Below the pieces are notes generated by a model, which ran no database searches, was not told the DNA's origin, and worked only from the letters and a program-made list of their open reading frames with translations. A stretch of DNA of 64,000 nt from Actinostola sp. cb2023 (lineage: Eukaryota > Cnidaria > Anthozoa > Actiniaria > Actinostolidae), in assembly GCA_033675265.1 (NCBI GenBank), contig JAUJYZ010000540.1, positions 62,001 through 126,000 of the forward strand. The letters are read 5' to 3'. Of the stretch, positions 10,924-23,500 are shown in pieces. Position 1 is the stretch's first letter; every line of letters starts with the position of its first letter. The position numbers and the translations under genes are program-made.

Positions 10924-13900
10924 TACTGTTAAGACATTAAGCCAATACTGTTTTTTACGGTGTTATAGATTTCCTTTATAACCATTGAACTTACTGTTAA
11001 GATGGATTATTGTGTCTTAGTTTTCGACATTTAAATACTTTTTAAATATAATTTCTTTGGTGTTACTGCTGAGAAATCACACGTTTCATATATATAAGGC
11101 TAACAGGACAAAAATACTTTTATTAATCTGGAATAGTCTTCAAGTGTTTATCAGCAAAAATATGCATTTCTGTGTATTTTTTTACTTAATTTGTTCAACC
11201 TTTTAGAGATTGACATACATCAAGAGAAAATGACTAATATACAGGAAGCATATATCAGAGTCTACTCCAGCCTTCGTGAGTTATTAATAAATCTTCCATT
11301 ATCAGTCCATGGTTTGTTTTGGGTTTTCTTTGTGGTTTTCTTGTGGTTAGAAGCTGAAATAATTCCTTGAATCTTAGCTCCAATTTTCACTATAAGATCT
11401 GCAAACATAACATAATTAAAAAACGAGCGCGAGAAACTGAAAGTGAGAAGTGCCAGGAGACTCTGGGCGAATTACATGGTGACGTGCCATTCGGTGGCGC
11501 GTTTAATTATTTTCAATTTTAGACAAATTTACACGGCTTTTGTTGTTTTGTTTCGACAATTTTCTGATCATGTAAAACCGGGGCGTTGAATTAGCTTTTC
11601 TGCTATTACTGATTTCCAGTACAAAAGAGTTCTGTCCATTCGCCTAAAATGCGAGACACGGAACACCACTACATCTATTAATTTAGCCTGACGCCTCCTT
11701 GGTCACTTTGTTAGGCTAAAATTAATTGCTATCCCAATGAAATATATATATATATATAGTCAATCTCAAGAATGTTGGCGGTTTCGAAATAGACCGCATT
11801 TATACAAACACTGCTGTACATGAGTGTAAAATGAACATTTTGAGCAAACCTTGTTTACCATTGTGGAATGTGGAATCTCATACCCTAAGTAGTAGGCTCG
11901 ATCAAAAGGTTTCTATTTCTATCGAAGCAAACAACATTTCAAAACAGAACCCTTGAGATGATGACCCTTCAGAGCTAAAGGAGGAACGCTGAATAATAAT
12001 CAGTATAACGAGCACAGTTTATTGGTAAAAATGTTAGTTGGAATCAGAAATTTTTGTTCTCGAGATCGACTCTCCATATAAATGACATTTGATAGGCTTC
12101 CAATCTACTGGTCCAGTGGAGGGAGCTTTAGAGGACAGTGAAATGTTTATCGCTGATTTTTGGCGCCAAATATCGATTCCCTTCCTCCAAACATAGGAAA
12201 CCAGCTGTCCGTTGTCATTTGAAATTCAAAACTTATTCATTGCAACGCTCGTACGCATCGTCATTGTAAAAAAAAATGTGTCCTATTCCAACAAATATGG
12301 CAACCATTTTATACTGAGTACCAAACCTTACTACCAGAATAGTTCCTGGATGACATTTACACCACCTTGATCAGCCACAATCAGTAGATCTACTGATTAT
12401 ACGACTTTGAAGACAGATTATGCGATAGATGTTCTGATACTATTCTTTGTCATCCTTCAACGTCATTGGTTAATTAAGATATAGTTTGAAGTTTTGGATA
12501 TATTAAAAGGAACTGCCTTAAGCTAACTTCCTTCAATCGATTTACGGTTTCTTCTGAGTTAACATGCAACGTCGATAATTCAACAACCATCGTTCCACTT
12601 GGTATACCGACAAAAAGTGTAAACCCAACATACCATCGAAACGGAGCGACTCGATCATCAGCTGGTAAGGAATATGTCTAACCATACTGAGTCTAAACAC
12701 TGCCGTCGATCGATAAACAGTGATCACGAAACGTCATACCGTATGAAGACGCAATTTATCGCGGTTTATAAATTTTTGGGTCGGTAAGAAAATCTATATC
12801 GTCGGCATCCATTTCAATTCTGATTTAAACAAGCGCGCACGGGTTACGGCTATTCTAGCTTGTTGTGTTCACTCAGTCGTATAGAATCATTTATTATTCA
12901 GTCAGGAATATCACAATTTTTGGCGCCCACTAAATACTGTCATAGAACTGGAATTTATTTGGCACTTTAGTAGGCAAACACTGCTGCGTTAACTACGGGG
13001 GGAACTGAATACGCCGATCGAAATCAGCGGAATCACGTTCATGTACGAGTTCGCTTCGAGCTGACCTACATTTTCAGCGTAAACACTGACGTTCAAACTG
13101 TGACTTTCATACGCGAACGTTAACGTAGCTTTAGTAATGAGTTTAAATTAATCGGTAAGCCAATGTACTGTAAATGATCTCTTTAGCACCCGTGCGCAGC
13201 AGGCCTAGTCAACAACTAGTCGATTTTTGCCTTACTTTCAGTTAGGGACAGTTATCAGTGAGGCCGTACTGGATTACTTAGAGGCGGGCGCTTATCACAA
13301 CATCATTAATAGAGGGGGAAGTTAATAGAGAAGAAGCACCGGCGCACTTAATGTAGAGCTTAGCTCTGTTGTGTGACCCTCACCATACATCTTATAATTA
13401 TCTTGTTATCAATTTTTTTCTTTCCCCCCCTGTTATTTTGTATGGTGTAAATAAATAAATAAATAAATAAATAAATAGGTCATCTCAATTCAAATCTACA
13501 CAAATACTATTAGAAAGTGGAACGCGGGTTTCGACACACAAATATTGCTTAATATTAGGAAATGTTTGTTAAAATTTTCATTGCACAAAATTGAGGTACA
13601 CCGATATCTGCGACTTTTTCTATTGTTTTGGCGCGAGATTGAGATGATAGTTCAGTGGAGTGTGCCTCGCTGACAATGCAAATCGCAAAGGAATTTGACG
13701 TAAATGGCTAGCTTACGGGTACTCAGAGATATTTCTCTTGATTTGCGTATCATTTCCTACACTGCCGAAGGGTGGCCAAGATAATATCCAACTGCTGACA
13801 TATATTGGATAAATGTGACAACCGCTTAACATACATTTTTCTTCCACTGATAAGTTCAATCATACGCGAAAACTATATGCCACGTTTATAGAGAATGCTT

Positions 13901-13988
13901 CATTGCCAGCGTACGGTTTTTATTCACGATTTACGAAGTATCAGAAAACGAACGAGCGAGTCCTCTGCAGTTATGCACCATTCAAGTG

Positions 13989-13990
<2 letters not shown>
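10924..13990. other. Gene-free stretch
   Basis: No coding region was recognised. It contains a (TA)n run near 11741-11757, a small hairpin near 11677-11730 (TTTAGCC / GGCTAAA) and an (AAAT)n microsatellite at about 13448-13478. The rest looks like unique or strongly decayed sequence. Confidence 0.4.

Positions 13991-14039
<49 letters not shown>
13991..14039. repeat. Homopolymer run of 49 C
   Basis: Forty-nine consecutive C flanked by AAGTGAA and TTCTCAG. Unlike the other long C or G runs, no matching inverted terminus was found nearby. It may be the relic of one end of the same element family. Confidence 0.9.
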
Positions 14040-14573
14040 TTCTCAGAAGGACGAAATCCATCACGTGCATGTACCTTTATACCCGGTAATGCACTGCTTA
14101 TAATTATTAGTATTATTAGTATTCTTTATATAAAGTCTCATCCTCATTAGTATTCTTTATATAAGGGAAGGTCTCATATTGGTGTTGTATCATTGACCTT
14201 CCAGTTCCCTGTACGTGACGACATATATGTTGTCCGGAAAGATTGCTCCTTAGTCACACTTTCGGACCGTTGTTCAAATGTGGGGTCTTTTTGAGAGTAT
14301 CAGTAGTATCGGTGCGCATGTGTGAGGCGTTAGAAGCAACACGATACTGCTATGTTTGTGTTTTCCTTGCTGTTTTCACCACTGAAATCATCCGAAAATG
14401 TATTACTTTGGAAGATCGTTTTTGAAGCTGTTCAATAAACTCGCAGATCGTGTTTTATCGGGTCTAAAACCACTCGGCGAATTTCTGCTCGTTTATTAAA
14501 CAGTACATAAAAATACCACTAGTTGCGTAATGAATAATGGGTGATGTACACCATACTTCGACGTTGAAACCAG

Positions 14574-14850
14574 GTGGGGAACATTGGGGGGTTCTGAACA
14601 CCGCAACACCGCAAAAAAAATCCGAAAACACCGCATCACCGAAAAACCCGAAAACTGACCAAAACGAAAAAAAGGGTTTGACACCGCAACTTCACAAGTA
14701 ATATATCACTTCACCGAACACCGTAGGTTTAGAAACACAAACACCGCATCCCGCAGGATTTACGATTACCGCAACACCGCAATGTTGTTGTTTTTTCACC
14801 GCAACACCGCAATAAAAATATTGCCCAACACCGCAAACCCCAATGCCCAG
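14574..14850. mobile_element. ACCGCA-repeat MITE inserted in the LINE
   Basis: It interrupts the LINE codons between ACCAG (to 14,573) and AGTAAGG (from 14,851). CCAG is present at both junctions. Near the ends are inverted CATTGGGG and CCCCAATG. The interior is filled with AACACCGCA-type repeats. It resembles the ACCGCA-rich element at 27,305-27,481, though their termini differ. Confidence 0.6.
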
Positions 14851-15112
14851 AGTAAGGCAAGGGGATCCTTTAAGTCCGTACCTCTTTATAAGACTTATAA
14901 TAGCGCTATTAGAAACTTTCGCATTCTTTATGTGAAATAAATGTGAAATTCGAGGAATTGAAGTAAATGAAAAAGAGGTCAATTTGATTTCTTATGCAAA
15001 TGAACTTACCGTTTTTCTACATGACAAGGAATCTTTTTCCCTTTTGAAGCAATCTTTAAAAAAGTTTGGAAAATTATCAGGATTAATGGTAAATCAAGAA
15101 AAAACTCTTGTA

Positions 15113-15297
15113 TAGACCCTTTTAATAAATCCCACAATGCATGATTTTCCGCGCTTGACGTCAAAGTTATTCTTTTGAATTCCATTCATTTTCTTTCATT
15201 GTTTTCAGTCTTTGTATATTTTGAATAGAATTCAAAAGAATAAGTTTGACGTCAAGCGCGGAAAATCATGCATTGTGGGATTTATTAGAAGGGTCTA
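15113..15297. mobile_element. Palindromic MITE, TAGACCCTTTTAATAAATCC family
   Basis: Long terminal inverted repeats of about 65-75 bp run from TAGACCC at the left to GGGTCTA at the right, flanked by TA on both sides. It contains GCGCTTGACGTCAAA in the left arm and its complement in the right arm. Non-coding; inserted in the LINE. Confidence 0.8.
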
Positions 15298-15545
15298 TAG
15301 AGCCGACTGTAATACTGAAGAAATAGAAAACGAGCATTACAATTATGATTTCAATTTTGTTCGTTACAAAAATGTTTGTGTGCTCTCACAAAGCACGCGG
15401 AATACGCATTCTTTGGCCAATCAGAGCGCGCGTTATATCATAGTTATTTTATAAATTTGGATAAAGCACATATTAAGGAGATTAACACTATAATGTACAA
15501 TTTTCTTTGGAATGGTAAAGACAAAATTAGTAATAGGCGATTATA

Positions 15546-15681
15546 TAGCCTGCGTAGCAAGCGTTTTTTAGGCCTCGCGGAAGTTTTTTCGTGTTTTTTT
15601 TTTGCTCTCGCCCCAACTTTCGCGCGGCCAAAAAACGAAAATTCTTCCGCGCAGCCTAAAAAACGATTGCTACACAGGCTA
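15546..15681. mobile_element. MITE with TAGCCTGCG ends, inserted in the LINE
   Basis: The left end TAGCCTGCGTAGCAAGCG is inverse to the right end CGATTGCTACACAGGCTA. The flanks GCGATTATA and GCGATTACA look like a 9-bp target duplication with one mismatch. A shorter relative with TAGCCTGCGAAGG ends lies at 58,908-58,976. Confidence 0.65.
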
Positions 15682-16719
15682 GCGATTACAAAGATGGAGG
15701 TTTAAAGATGCCACATTTAACATCATTGATTGACACACAGAGAATTTTGTTTATAAGGAAATACTTAGAAAGTTCTCCTGAATATACTGGAAATATATTC
15801 TAAACTCCTACTTATAAAAGATGTCGGTAGGAATTTTCTTTTAAGATGTGATTTTGATGTCAAGAAATTACCAATTGAACTGCCAAAAGTTTATGAAGAA
15901 TATCTAATAGCTTGGTCTTTTTATCGAAAAAAGGAAATCTGTATTTATGAACAGGTATCAAATAAAAATATGCTGGTCGGAAATAACTCGGTTTTTAGAA
16001 AAAAAATGTTGGTAATTAAAATACTTGATATAGTCATTTCAACAAAATGGACAACTCAACTCGTTTGAATTTTTTCAGTCCAAATATCTAAACTTTACTG
16101 TTACGGATTATTTTCCGATACTTGGACTTCATCTTTCAATGCCGTCTCAATGCATGGAAATCGATTCTGCAATCAGATCCGTCAAAAACGAGTCGTATAC
16201 AAATTTCTAGGGACTCGGAACTTTCCATGAAATAAGGATGAACAAACATTAAATAAGGCTACTGCAAAAAAAGATTTACAATGCATATATATATATATAA
16301 TATCCATTACCCCTAAAGCTAGAATTAAGTATGAAAACCGCTTTCTGGAAAATATTTGGAATTGGGAAGAAATTTATATAGTCTTCCATATAAAGCATCC
16401 ATATATGCAAAATACCGAGAATTTCAATATAAAATTTTACACCGTATTTTATATACAAACAAATCTCTCTAACTATCTGTATAAAATTTCTACATTATTT
16501 ATTAATATTGTAAAATAAATGGTGTAAATGGAATCAAAATCAAAATCAAAAAGTACCGGCTATACACTGAAGAATCCCTTGAGCCATTCTCGTACCCAGA
16601 GCTCCTCGGTCGGTCGTTCCTTCTCGATCTCCCTTAGGAACGAGGGAATCACTTCAACTTTCCTATAACTATTACAGTGTCTAGTACCGTTACTATAGTC
16701 AGAGCGGAGAGGAACGCGG

Positions 16720-18325
16720 GATCAGGGAGGAGGTAGAATGGTTCAAAATATAGAGGGAGGAGGGAAAAACAACCGAAAAAAACAGGGAGGGAGAAAAATG
16801 GCCTAAAAATATAGAGGGAGGAGGGAGAAAGAACCGAAACAAACAGGGAGGAGGGAGAAAAATAGCTCAAAATATAGAGGGAGGAGGGAGAAACAACCGA
16901 AACAAACCGGGAGGAGGGAGAAAAATGACCTAAAAATATAGAGGGAGGAGTTCAAAACAACCGAAACAAACAGGGAGGAGGGAGAAAAATGGCCTAAAAA
17001 TATAGAGGGAGGAGGGAGAAAGAACCGAAACAAACCGGGAGGAGGGAGAAAAATGGCCTAAAAATATAGAGGGAGGAGGGAGAAACAACCGAAACAAACA
17101 GGGAGGAGGGAGAAAAATGGCCTAAAAAATATAGAGGGAGGAGGTAGAAACAACCGAAACAATCAGGGAGGAGGGAGAAAAATGGCCTAAAAATATAGAG
17201 GGAGGAGGGAGAAAGAACCGAAACAAACCGGGAGGAGGGAGAAAAATGGCCTAAAAATATAGAGGGAGGAGGGAGAAAGAACCGAAACAAACCGGGAGGA
17301 GGGAGAAAAATGGCCTAAAAATATAGAGGGAGGAGGTAGAAACAACCGAAACAATCAGGGAGGAGGGAGAAAAATGGCCTAAAAATATAGAGGGAGGAGG
17401 GAGAAACAACCGAAACAAACAGGGAGGAGGGAGAAAAATGGCCTAAAAATATAGAGGGAGGAGGGAGAAAGAACCGAAACAAACCGGGAGGAGGGAGAAA
17501 AATGACCTAAAATTATAGAGGGAGGAGTTCAAAACAACCGAAACAAACCGGGAGGAGGGAGAAAAATGGCCTAAAAATATAGAGGGAGGAGGGAGAAACA
17601 ACCGAAACAATCAGGGAGGAGGGAGAAAAATGGCCTAAAAAATAGAGAGGGAGGAGAAACAAGAAACAACAGGGAGGGAGGGAGAAAAACTAAAAATATA
17701 GAGGAGGAGGGGAGGAGGGAGAAAAATGGCCTAAAAATATAGAGGGAGGAGGGAGAAAGAACCGAAACAAACCGGGAGGAGGGAGAAAAATGGCCTAAAA
17801 ATATAGAGGGAGGAGGTAGAAACAACCGAAACAATCAGGGAGGAGGGAGAAAAATGGCCTAAAAATATAGAGGGAGGAGGGAGAAACAACCGAAACAAAC
17901 AGGGAGGAGGGAGAAAAATGGCCTAAAAATATAGAGGGAGGAGGGAGAAAGAACCGAAACAAACCGGGAGGAGGGAGAAAAATGGCCTAAAAATATATAG
18001 AGGGAGGAGGGAGAAAGAACCGAAACAAACAGGGAGGAGGGGGAAAAAATGGCCTAAAAATATAGAGGGAGGAGGGAGAAAGAACCGAAACAAACAGGGA
18101 GGAGGGAGAAAAATGGCCTAAAAATATAGAGGGAGGAGGGAGAAAGAACCGAAACAAACCGGGAGGAGGGAGAAAAATGGCCTAAAAATATAGAGGGAGG
18201 AGGGAGAAACAACCGAAACAAACAGGGAGGAGGGAGAAAAATAGCTCAAAATATAGAGGGAGGAGGGAGAAACAACCGAAACAAACAGGGAGGAGGGAGA
18301 AAAATGGCCTAAAACTTAGGGAGGG
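16720..18325. repeat. 64-bp purine-rich minisatellite, about 25 units
   Basis: The unit contains GGGAGGAGGGAGAAAAATGG, CCTAAAAATATAGAGGGAGG and an AACCGAAACAAAC segment. Unit variants differ at the last segment (AAAGAACCG, AAACAACCG, TTCAAAACAACCG). A block of variants at about 17,260-17,480 recurs at about 17,740-17,960, a 480-bp higher-order shift. Nearly all purine on the plus strand. Reverse-strand frames across it are artefacts. Confidence 0.95.
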
Positions 18326-19040
18326 AGGATATTAAAATGCCTGTTTCTCTCCGCTCTAGTCAGTTGAGGTAGTACGTGGCCGAATGTAGTGGCGCCGCGT
18401 AATGTTTCTTGGATGTCAATATGTTGCGAAATGACAAAGGGAACGGCTCAAGGTTCAAGTTCTTCCTTCTTTTCTTATTTCTTTAATGGCATCTTTTTGA
18501 TACGCTCAGCTCAAACAGTATGTGGACGAAGGGGCATTTTGTTACCTCGCGGATAATGTGAATTTAAGTCAAGGTCGGCATTAATCAGTGGGTGTTTGGT
18601 TTACGGAATAGACTTCCAAGAGTATCACCTTCTTTTGTGCGCTAAGTGAAGGAAGGAAGGACAGTCCCCGGGGGACACCCTACTTCGGCCATTTTCCTGG
18701 CCAAAAAGAATATGTAAGAAAAGATCTGATACGCTCAAAATCTCGAATTTATCAAATACATAGGTCCATCTTATAGAATTATTTCTAAAACCAATTGCAC
18801 AATTACGAAAAGACTTCAGTCACCGTGTAATTGCGAAGCCGGTTTCGTGTTAAAAAATATATTCGCGAATACAAAATTGACCTTGTCTGACCTCTATTTT
18901 ATGGGTTGGTCAGGCTCGCGCAGCTGCTCGCGCGGGCGCGCTGAAATACTACGCTGAGTACTTGTTCTTCCTCTTTAGCGGTGTTCTTCTCTATGGTAGT
19001 TTTGCGTTTCTTGAGATAATATTCGCTGACAAACGAATAA

Positions 19041-19382
19041 TCATAGTTTGCTTTCAAGGTTCATCCATGTTAAAATTCGTGACTCTATCGACGCCAATAC
19101 CCTGGAGTCAGAAACATACCTGGGTGTGGTCGAATTGTTAAATCCGTGTTCGAGGGCCGGATGTTTTAGCTCGATTGAGATGTCAATCTGAAATGTTTGT
19201 GACCCAGCGTTTATGACTGTGGATGGCGACTTCATGGAGAACTCAGTGTATGTTCGAGAGGAATTCAGTATAACTGACACAGCTTCGAAAAGGTGAACGG
19301 CAGAGATGTAGTGTGTGTAAGGCTGTAAGAAGGTGAAACTGTGCACTGATGTGCAGTTAAACAGGGAGGATAAATGGTGCAT
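19041..19382 (-). CDS. Weak hypothetical open frame
   Basis: A 113-residue open frame with mixed, non-repetitive composition and a stretch reading QTFQIDISIELKHP that could come from a beta-rich extracellular domain. I do not recognise the family. No convincing splice sites were found at either edge, and its start abuts an AAT microsatellite. It may be a chance frame or an exon fragment. Confidence 0.15.
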   Translation of the reverse strand: MHHLSSLFNCTSVHSFTFLQPYTHYISAVHLFEAVSVILNSSRTYTEFSMKSPSTVINAGSQTFQIDISIELKHPALEHGFNNSTTPRYVSDSRVLASIESRILTWMNLESKL

Positions 19383-20825
19383 AATAATAATAATTTATTG
19401 ACTTGTATAGCGCAAGTATCAATTGGGGTATTTTCAACTGCGCATTATAAAATAATATAACTAAAATATAACTACAACATGTACATAAAGTGGTGAATGC
19501 CATGCTGAGACTGAAAAATTATAAACCTAACTCACACGGATAAGGACACAAGGCATTTTTTTGCGAGCCCGAGACGCTTTTCCACTGATTTCCTTTGTTT
19601 TCAAAATTCGAGACTCTGAGACGGTTTTTTGCGGGAAAAAACGAGACATCGAGACCCGCGAAATTTGACCGAAATAGTTTGCGAAACTCTGGCTTTTTGC
19701 GAGGACCATTCGACACCCCTACTAAGCCAAACGCAGAGATTTCTAATTATGAACTTTGTTTTTTGTCTGCTTCTTCCGTATTCACTTGTGAAATAGGAAA
19801 CTGTGGCGGGCAAAAAGAAAGGAATCGACGTCATCGGAAACGTCCTCGAGTTTTCTATAATTATCCATCGCGCCACCAGTTATAAATTATACACCATATG
19901 CATCATAAATGGCCGCTGCTAATTAGCATAATTGTTGAGAATTTATGTTTTAAGTAGCAAAAAGGTTCAACATGATAGCAAATGCTCCAAGAAAATCAGT
20001 CTATGAGTTTGAAGGTAAAATATTTTTAAAATTCCAGAGAAGTTATGAGTACTTTATAGTGGGGAAAAAACATGAAAACGAGGCTCTAAAGGCCTCGGTT
20101 GGTAAACACATACAAAACTCTCTGTTTTTGATCCCTAATAACTTCTTGAATCATTTAGGTCTATAACAACCCAACTTTCAAATTTTGTGTATTTTGAAGT
20201 ACTCTTTCCGATGGCTGAAGCAATTTGTACTGTAAAGGTTTTACTTTGTCTATTCTGTAGTTGAGCTATAAGTTTGATATGATTCCGCAATAGATCAGAG
20301 TTCACGCTTATCTACATATCTTGCCTCTTTTTTTAGTTGACTATATAATCTACCATTATCTGTCATCGCTATTAAAAACTGGCTTTTGTGATATTTCAGT
20401 AATACCGGATTCCAGCAATGCTCTTGGGTGGCCGCTTATCGGAAACAGAAAACAAAGGAATATTGTCAAGTTACTCAAGTCAGTTTCTGGCCTAAAAGTG
20501 TTTGCGGTGGCTTGCCGAGAAATTTGAGCAGCGGTTGACAGGAGAGATCGAGTTTTACGAGGAGTGGTCGCTAGGAGAGAGTTGACTGTGTTTAGTCCAG
20601 CGGTGTAGATTTGGAGGTTTTTAGGGGTTTGAATAGTATGAACCTTCGCAGCCATTTTTACTATATGGTTTGGAGCGAGGAGAAAGGGGAGGGAGCGGGG
20701 GAATGGGGAGGGAGAAGGTTTCTTACGAGAGCTTTTATAAAATTACAGACTTTGATTGACAAGCAAACGGGGTTTCTTAAAGGTGGTCGTATTAAACTAA
20801 AGCTGGTCGCTTACGCGAGAGTAGT

Positions 20826-20891
20826 CGCAAAGAGAGCTTCAACTCTATGTTGTTGTTTTTTAAACAACATAGAATCGAAGCTCTCTTTGCG
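20826..20891. repeat. Hairpin
   Basis: Inverted arms CGCAAAGAGAGCTTC / GAAGCTCTCTTTGCG enclose CTATGTTGTT...AACAACATAG, giving an almost continuous stem of about 27 bp. Confidence 0.75.
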
Positions 20892-21123
20892 AATTGTACT
20901 TTTAAAAAAGCACTTGGCAATTCACGAGTTTTGGGGATGGTGGCTTTTGAACCTGAAGTGTCACTCGATCACTCGCACGGCTATAAACTTTCGAGTCATA
21001 TATCCACGAGTTCTCCAATGGATGTCTTTGATATTTTTTTAAATATATGTTTGACTTTCATAGTAGTTTTTAAAATTACATAGACCAATGATTAGACTAC
21101 TACACGATTGTTTATCAGTATGG

Positions 21124-21865
21124 CAACTAGAGAGTACACTAGTATGGGATGCGTCGATGTATAATGATATATTCAAAAGTTAAAGGAGATCTATTAAACA
21201 CCGTGAAAAAGAGTACTTAACTTACATGGAAACTAGCGAGTACACTAGTATGGGATGCGTCGATGTACAATGATAAATTCAAAAGTTAAAGGAGATCTAT
21301 TAAAACACCGTAAAAAGAGTACTTAACTTACATGGAAAACTAGCGAGTACACTAGTATGGGATGCGTCGATGTATAATGATAAATTCAAAAGTTAAAGGA
21401 GATCTAACTAAACACCGTGAAAAAGAGTACTCTTAACTTACATGGAAAACTAGCGAGTACACTAGTATGGGATGCGTCGATGTATAATGATAAATTCAAA
21501 AGTTAAAGGAGATCAGCTAACTAAACACCGTGAAAAAGAGTACTTAACTTACATGGAAAACTAGCGAGTACACTAGTATGGGATGCGTCGATGTATAATG
21601 ATAAATTCAAAAGTTAAAGGAGATCTAACTAAACACCGTGAAAAAGAGTACTTAACTTACATGGAAAACTAGCGAGTACACTAGTATGGGATGCGTCGAT
21701 GTATAATGATAAATTCAAAAGTTAAAGGAGATCTAAACACCGTGAAAAAGAGTACTTAACTTACATGGAAACTAGCGAGTACACTAGTATGGGATGCGTC
21801 GATGTATAATGATAAATTCAAAAGTTAAAGGAGATCTAAACACCGTGAAAAAGAGTACTTAACGT
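21124..21865. repeat. Tandem repeat, about 7 units of 103-111 bp
   Basis: Each unit starts near TACACTAGTATGGGATGCGT (21,135, 21,241, 21,348, 21,458, 21,569, 21,677, 21,780) and includes AACACCGTGAAAAAGAGTAC. Downstream at about 21,915-21,940 the inverse AGTACTCTTTTTCACGGTGT occurs once, so the array is closed by an inverted piece of its own unit. Confidence 0.9.
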
Positions 21866-23500
21866 TACTTACGTTTCGATCGAGCCTTTGCTCGCCTCAA
21901 AGTTTTTAAAATAAGTACTCTTTTTCACGGTGTTATAGATGTCCTTGAACAGTTTGATTGCTGAATGAAGCTATCTGATCAAATAAAACAACTAGGGTTT
22001 AAGAGTTTCAAGAAGAACTCCACCACGTTCCAGCTGCTGCATCTTGTCTTGCGTTCTTTCTTCTAACTCTCTTATTCCTCTCAAGAAGATAACTGAATTT
22101 TCACATAATCTAAATAATTTCTTTTAAATATGTAAATTACTTTTTTAACTGGCACTTAAATGTTTTTGGAAATTCAGGTTTTGGGATATACCAAGAGAAA
22201 ATGAGGGATAAAAAAAATGAGGATATACTAGATAATGCTCTTCTGTATGTGAATACAACTATTTCCAAAGAGCGCAGTGATTGTCGGAGAGAAAGACTTA
22301 ATATTAAATAAGACGCGAACTGAATTCGTATAAACGGACAGTTCAGTTTTATTCTCGGTTTCCGAAAGATCGTAGAAGCACAATTGATAAAATACACTTG
22401 TCGCATACGAAACTATATTTTTAATACTAGACATGTTTCGGCATTCACCATGCTATCTTCAGTAGAACTAGTAGTGGTGGATATATCTACCACTACTCAC
22501 CGACACGGAGGGGAATAATTGTCTTAGCTTAGTATATACCACACAAGTGAATCACCAGCCAAATTTTTTAAAATTTACTTTCAAGAAGAAAGAGACACGC
22601 TCGCGAAACGCGACGCCATCTTGTTTTGCACGGAGGTGAATACACCGAATCGAAATATGGCGACCAATTTGAATAACGTTAACTGTGAGTTCATTTGAGC
22701 AATATTTTTAGCAATATTTGAGCTATCTGTGTTTGTGAAGAAAGAGGTCGCGACTGTCTCGTGTTGAGACATGCGCATTAGAAGCCACTTTCACGTTTGA
22801 GGCCAAAGAAGACGGCCTTCATTTTTAGAGTCGGGCATTCCACAGGAAGCCCGACTAAATAGCCCTATGTCAAGATCTATAAAAGGGGTCAAGTGAGGTT
22901 ATCTATCCTACAAGTTCTGGGCTGCATGCTACAGCACAGGTCTAAGTCCTGGAGAAGTGTCACTCACTCGCTTCATGCCTCATGAGAAACTGGAGTTTCA
23001 TGAGCATCGGCCAATAGACCTTATGCAAGCGTCCTGATTTTCAAGATCAGAATACTAGAATCTTTCACATAAAAATAACCACTGCCATCTGAAAAAGCAA
23101 TTATTCATCAATATCTTTGGAAAAGTTCAAAAGTATTGGATACGATCCCGCTAAGATATCGTAGATGACATTTATAGAGTTTAGTATGTGATTTTGACAT
23201 CATGCGTACACATCCTCGTTCTGGTGTATTTTCAGAATTAAAAACGTTCATAACTCCGCAAGGACATGTCATTTCGTCCTAAAACTTTTACACTTATCTT
23301 ATATAAATATGTTCTTTTAATTTAGTGGAACATGTTAAACCTTGAAATTAAGCAATTTAGAAAATTGATGTACATCAGAACGAGGCTGTGTACTCATGAC
23401 GGTGCACATGAGATTTTACAAGTGACTTGACTAAATATAATGGTAAAAAGGAAATGACGTAAAAAACATAATATGATTGCGAAAGATAAATAACGGTGTA
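21866..23500. other. Spacer with small hairpins and a ribozyme-like motif
   Basis: No gene was recognised. It includes the hammerhead-like motif at 22,424-22,466 and a short hairpin near 22,830-22,865 (AGTCGGGC / GCCCGACT). Confidence 0.4.
22424..22466 (-). ncRNA. Hammerhead-ribozyme-like motif
   Basis: Read on the minus strand: CTGAAGA, a 4-bp stem GCAT/ATGC with loop GGTGA, then CGAAAC, AT and GTC. This gives the conserved hammerhead core with a 2-bp stem III (AC/GT). Three base pairs (CTA/TAG) are possible for stem I. Hammerheads are known from Penelope-like elements; this copy looks like a retroelement tail relic. Confidence 0.4.

Larger units (their letters stand above)
14485..16510 (+). 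pseudogene. L1/Tx1-like LINE reverse transcriptase, decayed and interrupted
   Basis: Translated pieces follow L1-clade RT order. First SCVMNNG...TPYFDV (about 14,515-14,570), then RVRQGDPLSPYLFI (from 14,850), a palm motif reading YANEL where YADD is expected (about 14,985) and SGLMVNQEKT (about 15,080). Later come INTIMYNFLWNGKDKI (about 15,480-15,530) and DYKDGGLKMPHLTSL with following sequence (about 15,685-15,780). Multiple stops and frame changes, plus loss of the catalytic Asp pair, show it is dead. Three foreign elements sit inside it at 14,574, 15,113 and 15,546. Its tail may end at the AATC-like repeat near 16,530-16,552. Confidence 0.7.
18326..21123. other. Mostly non-coding stretch with one weak exon candidate
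   Basis: It contains a GAAGG run near 18,650, an AAT microsatellite at about 19,382-19,396 followed by TTTATTGACTTGTATAGCGC (a LINE-tail-like phrase), and a hairpin at 20,826-20,891 (CGCAAAGAGAGCTTC and its inverse). Apart from the weak candidate at 19,041-19,382, no gene was seen. Confidence 0.4.

Noticed and set aside
15376..15705. 109-residue plus-strand frame
   Set aside because: It is a chimera of LINE codons and the inserted TAGCCTGCG element; only the short LINE part is meaningful.
16649..17834. Reverse-strand frames with repeating SLLPVCFG-type peptides
   Set aside because: They are by-products of the 64-bp minisatellite. The unit is not a multiple of three, so frames break and resume irregularly.
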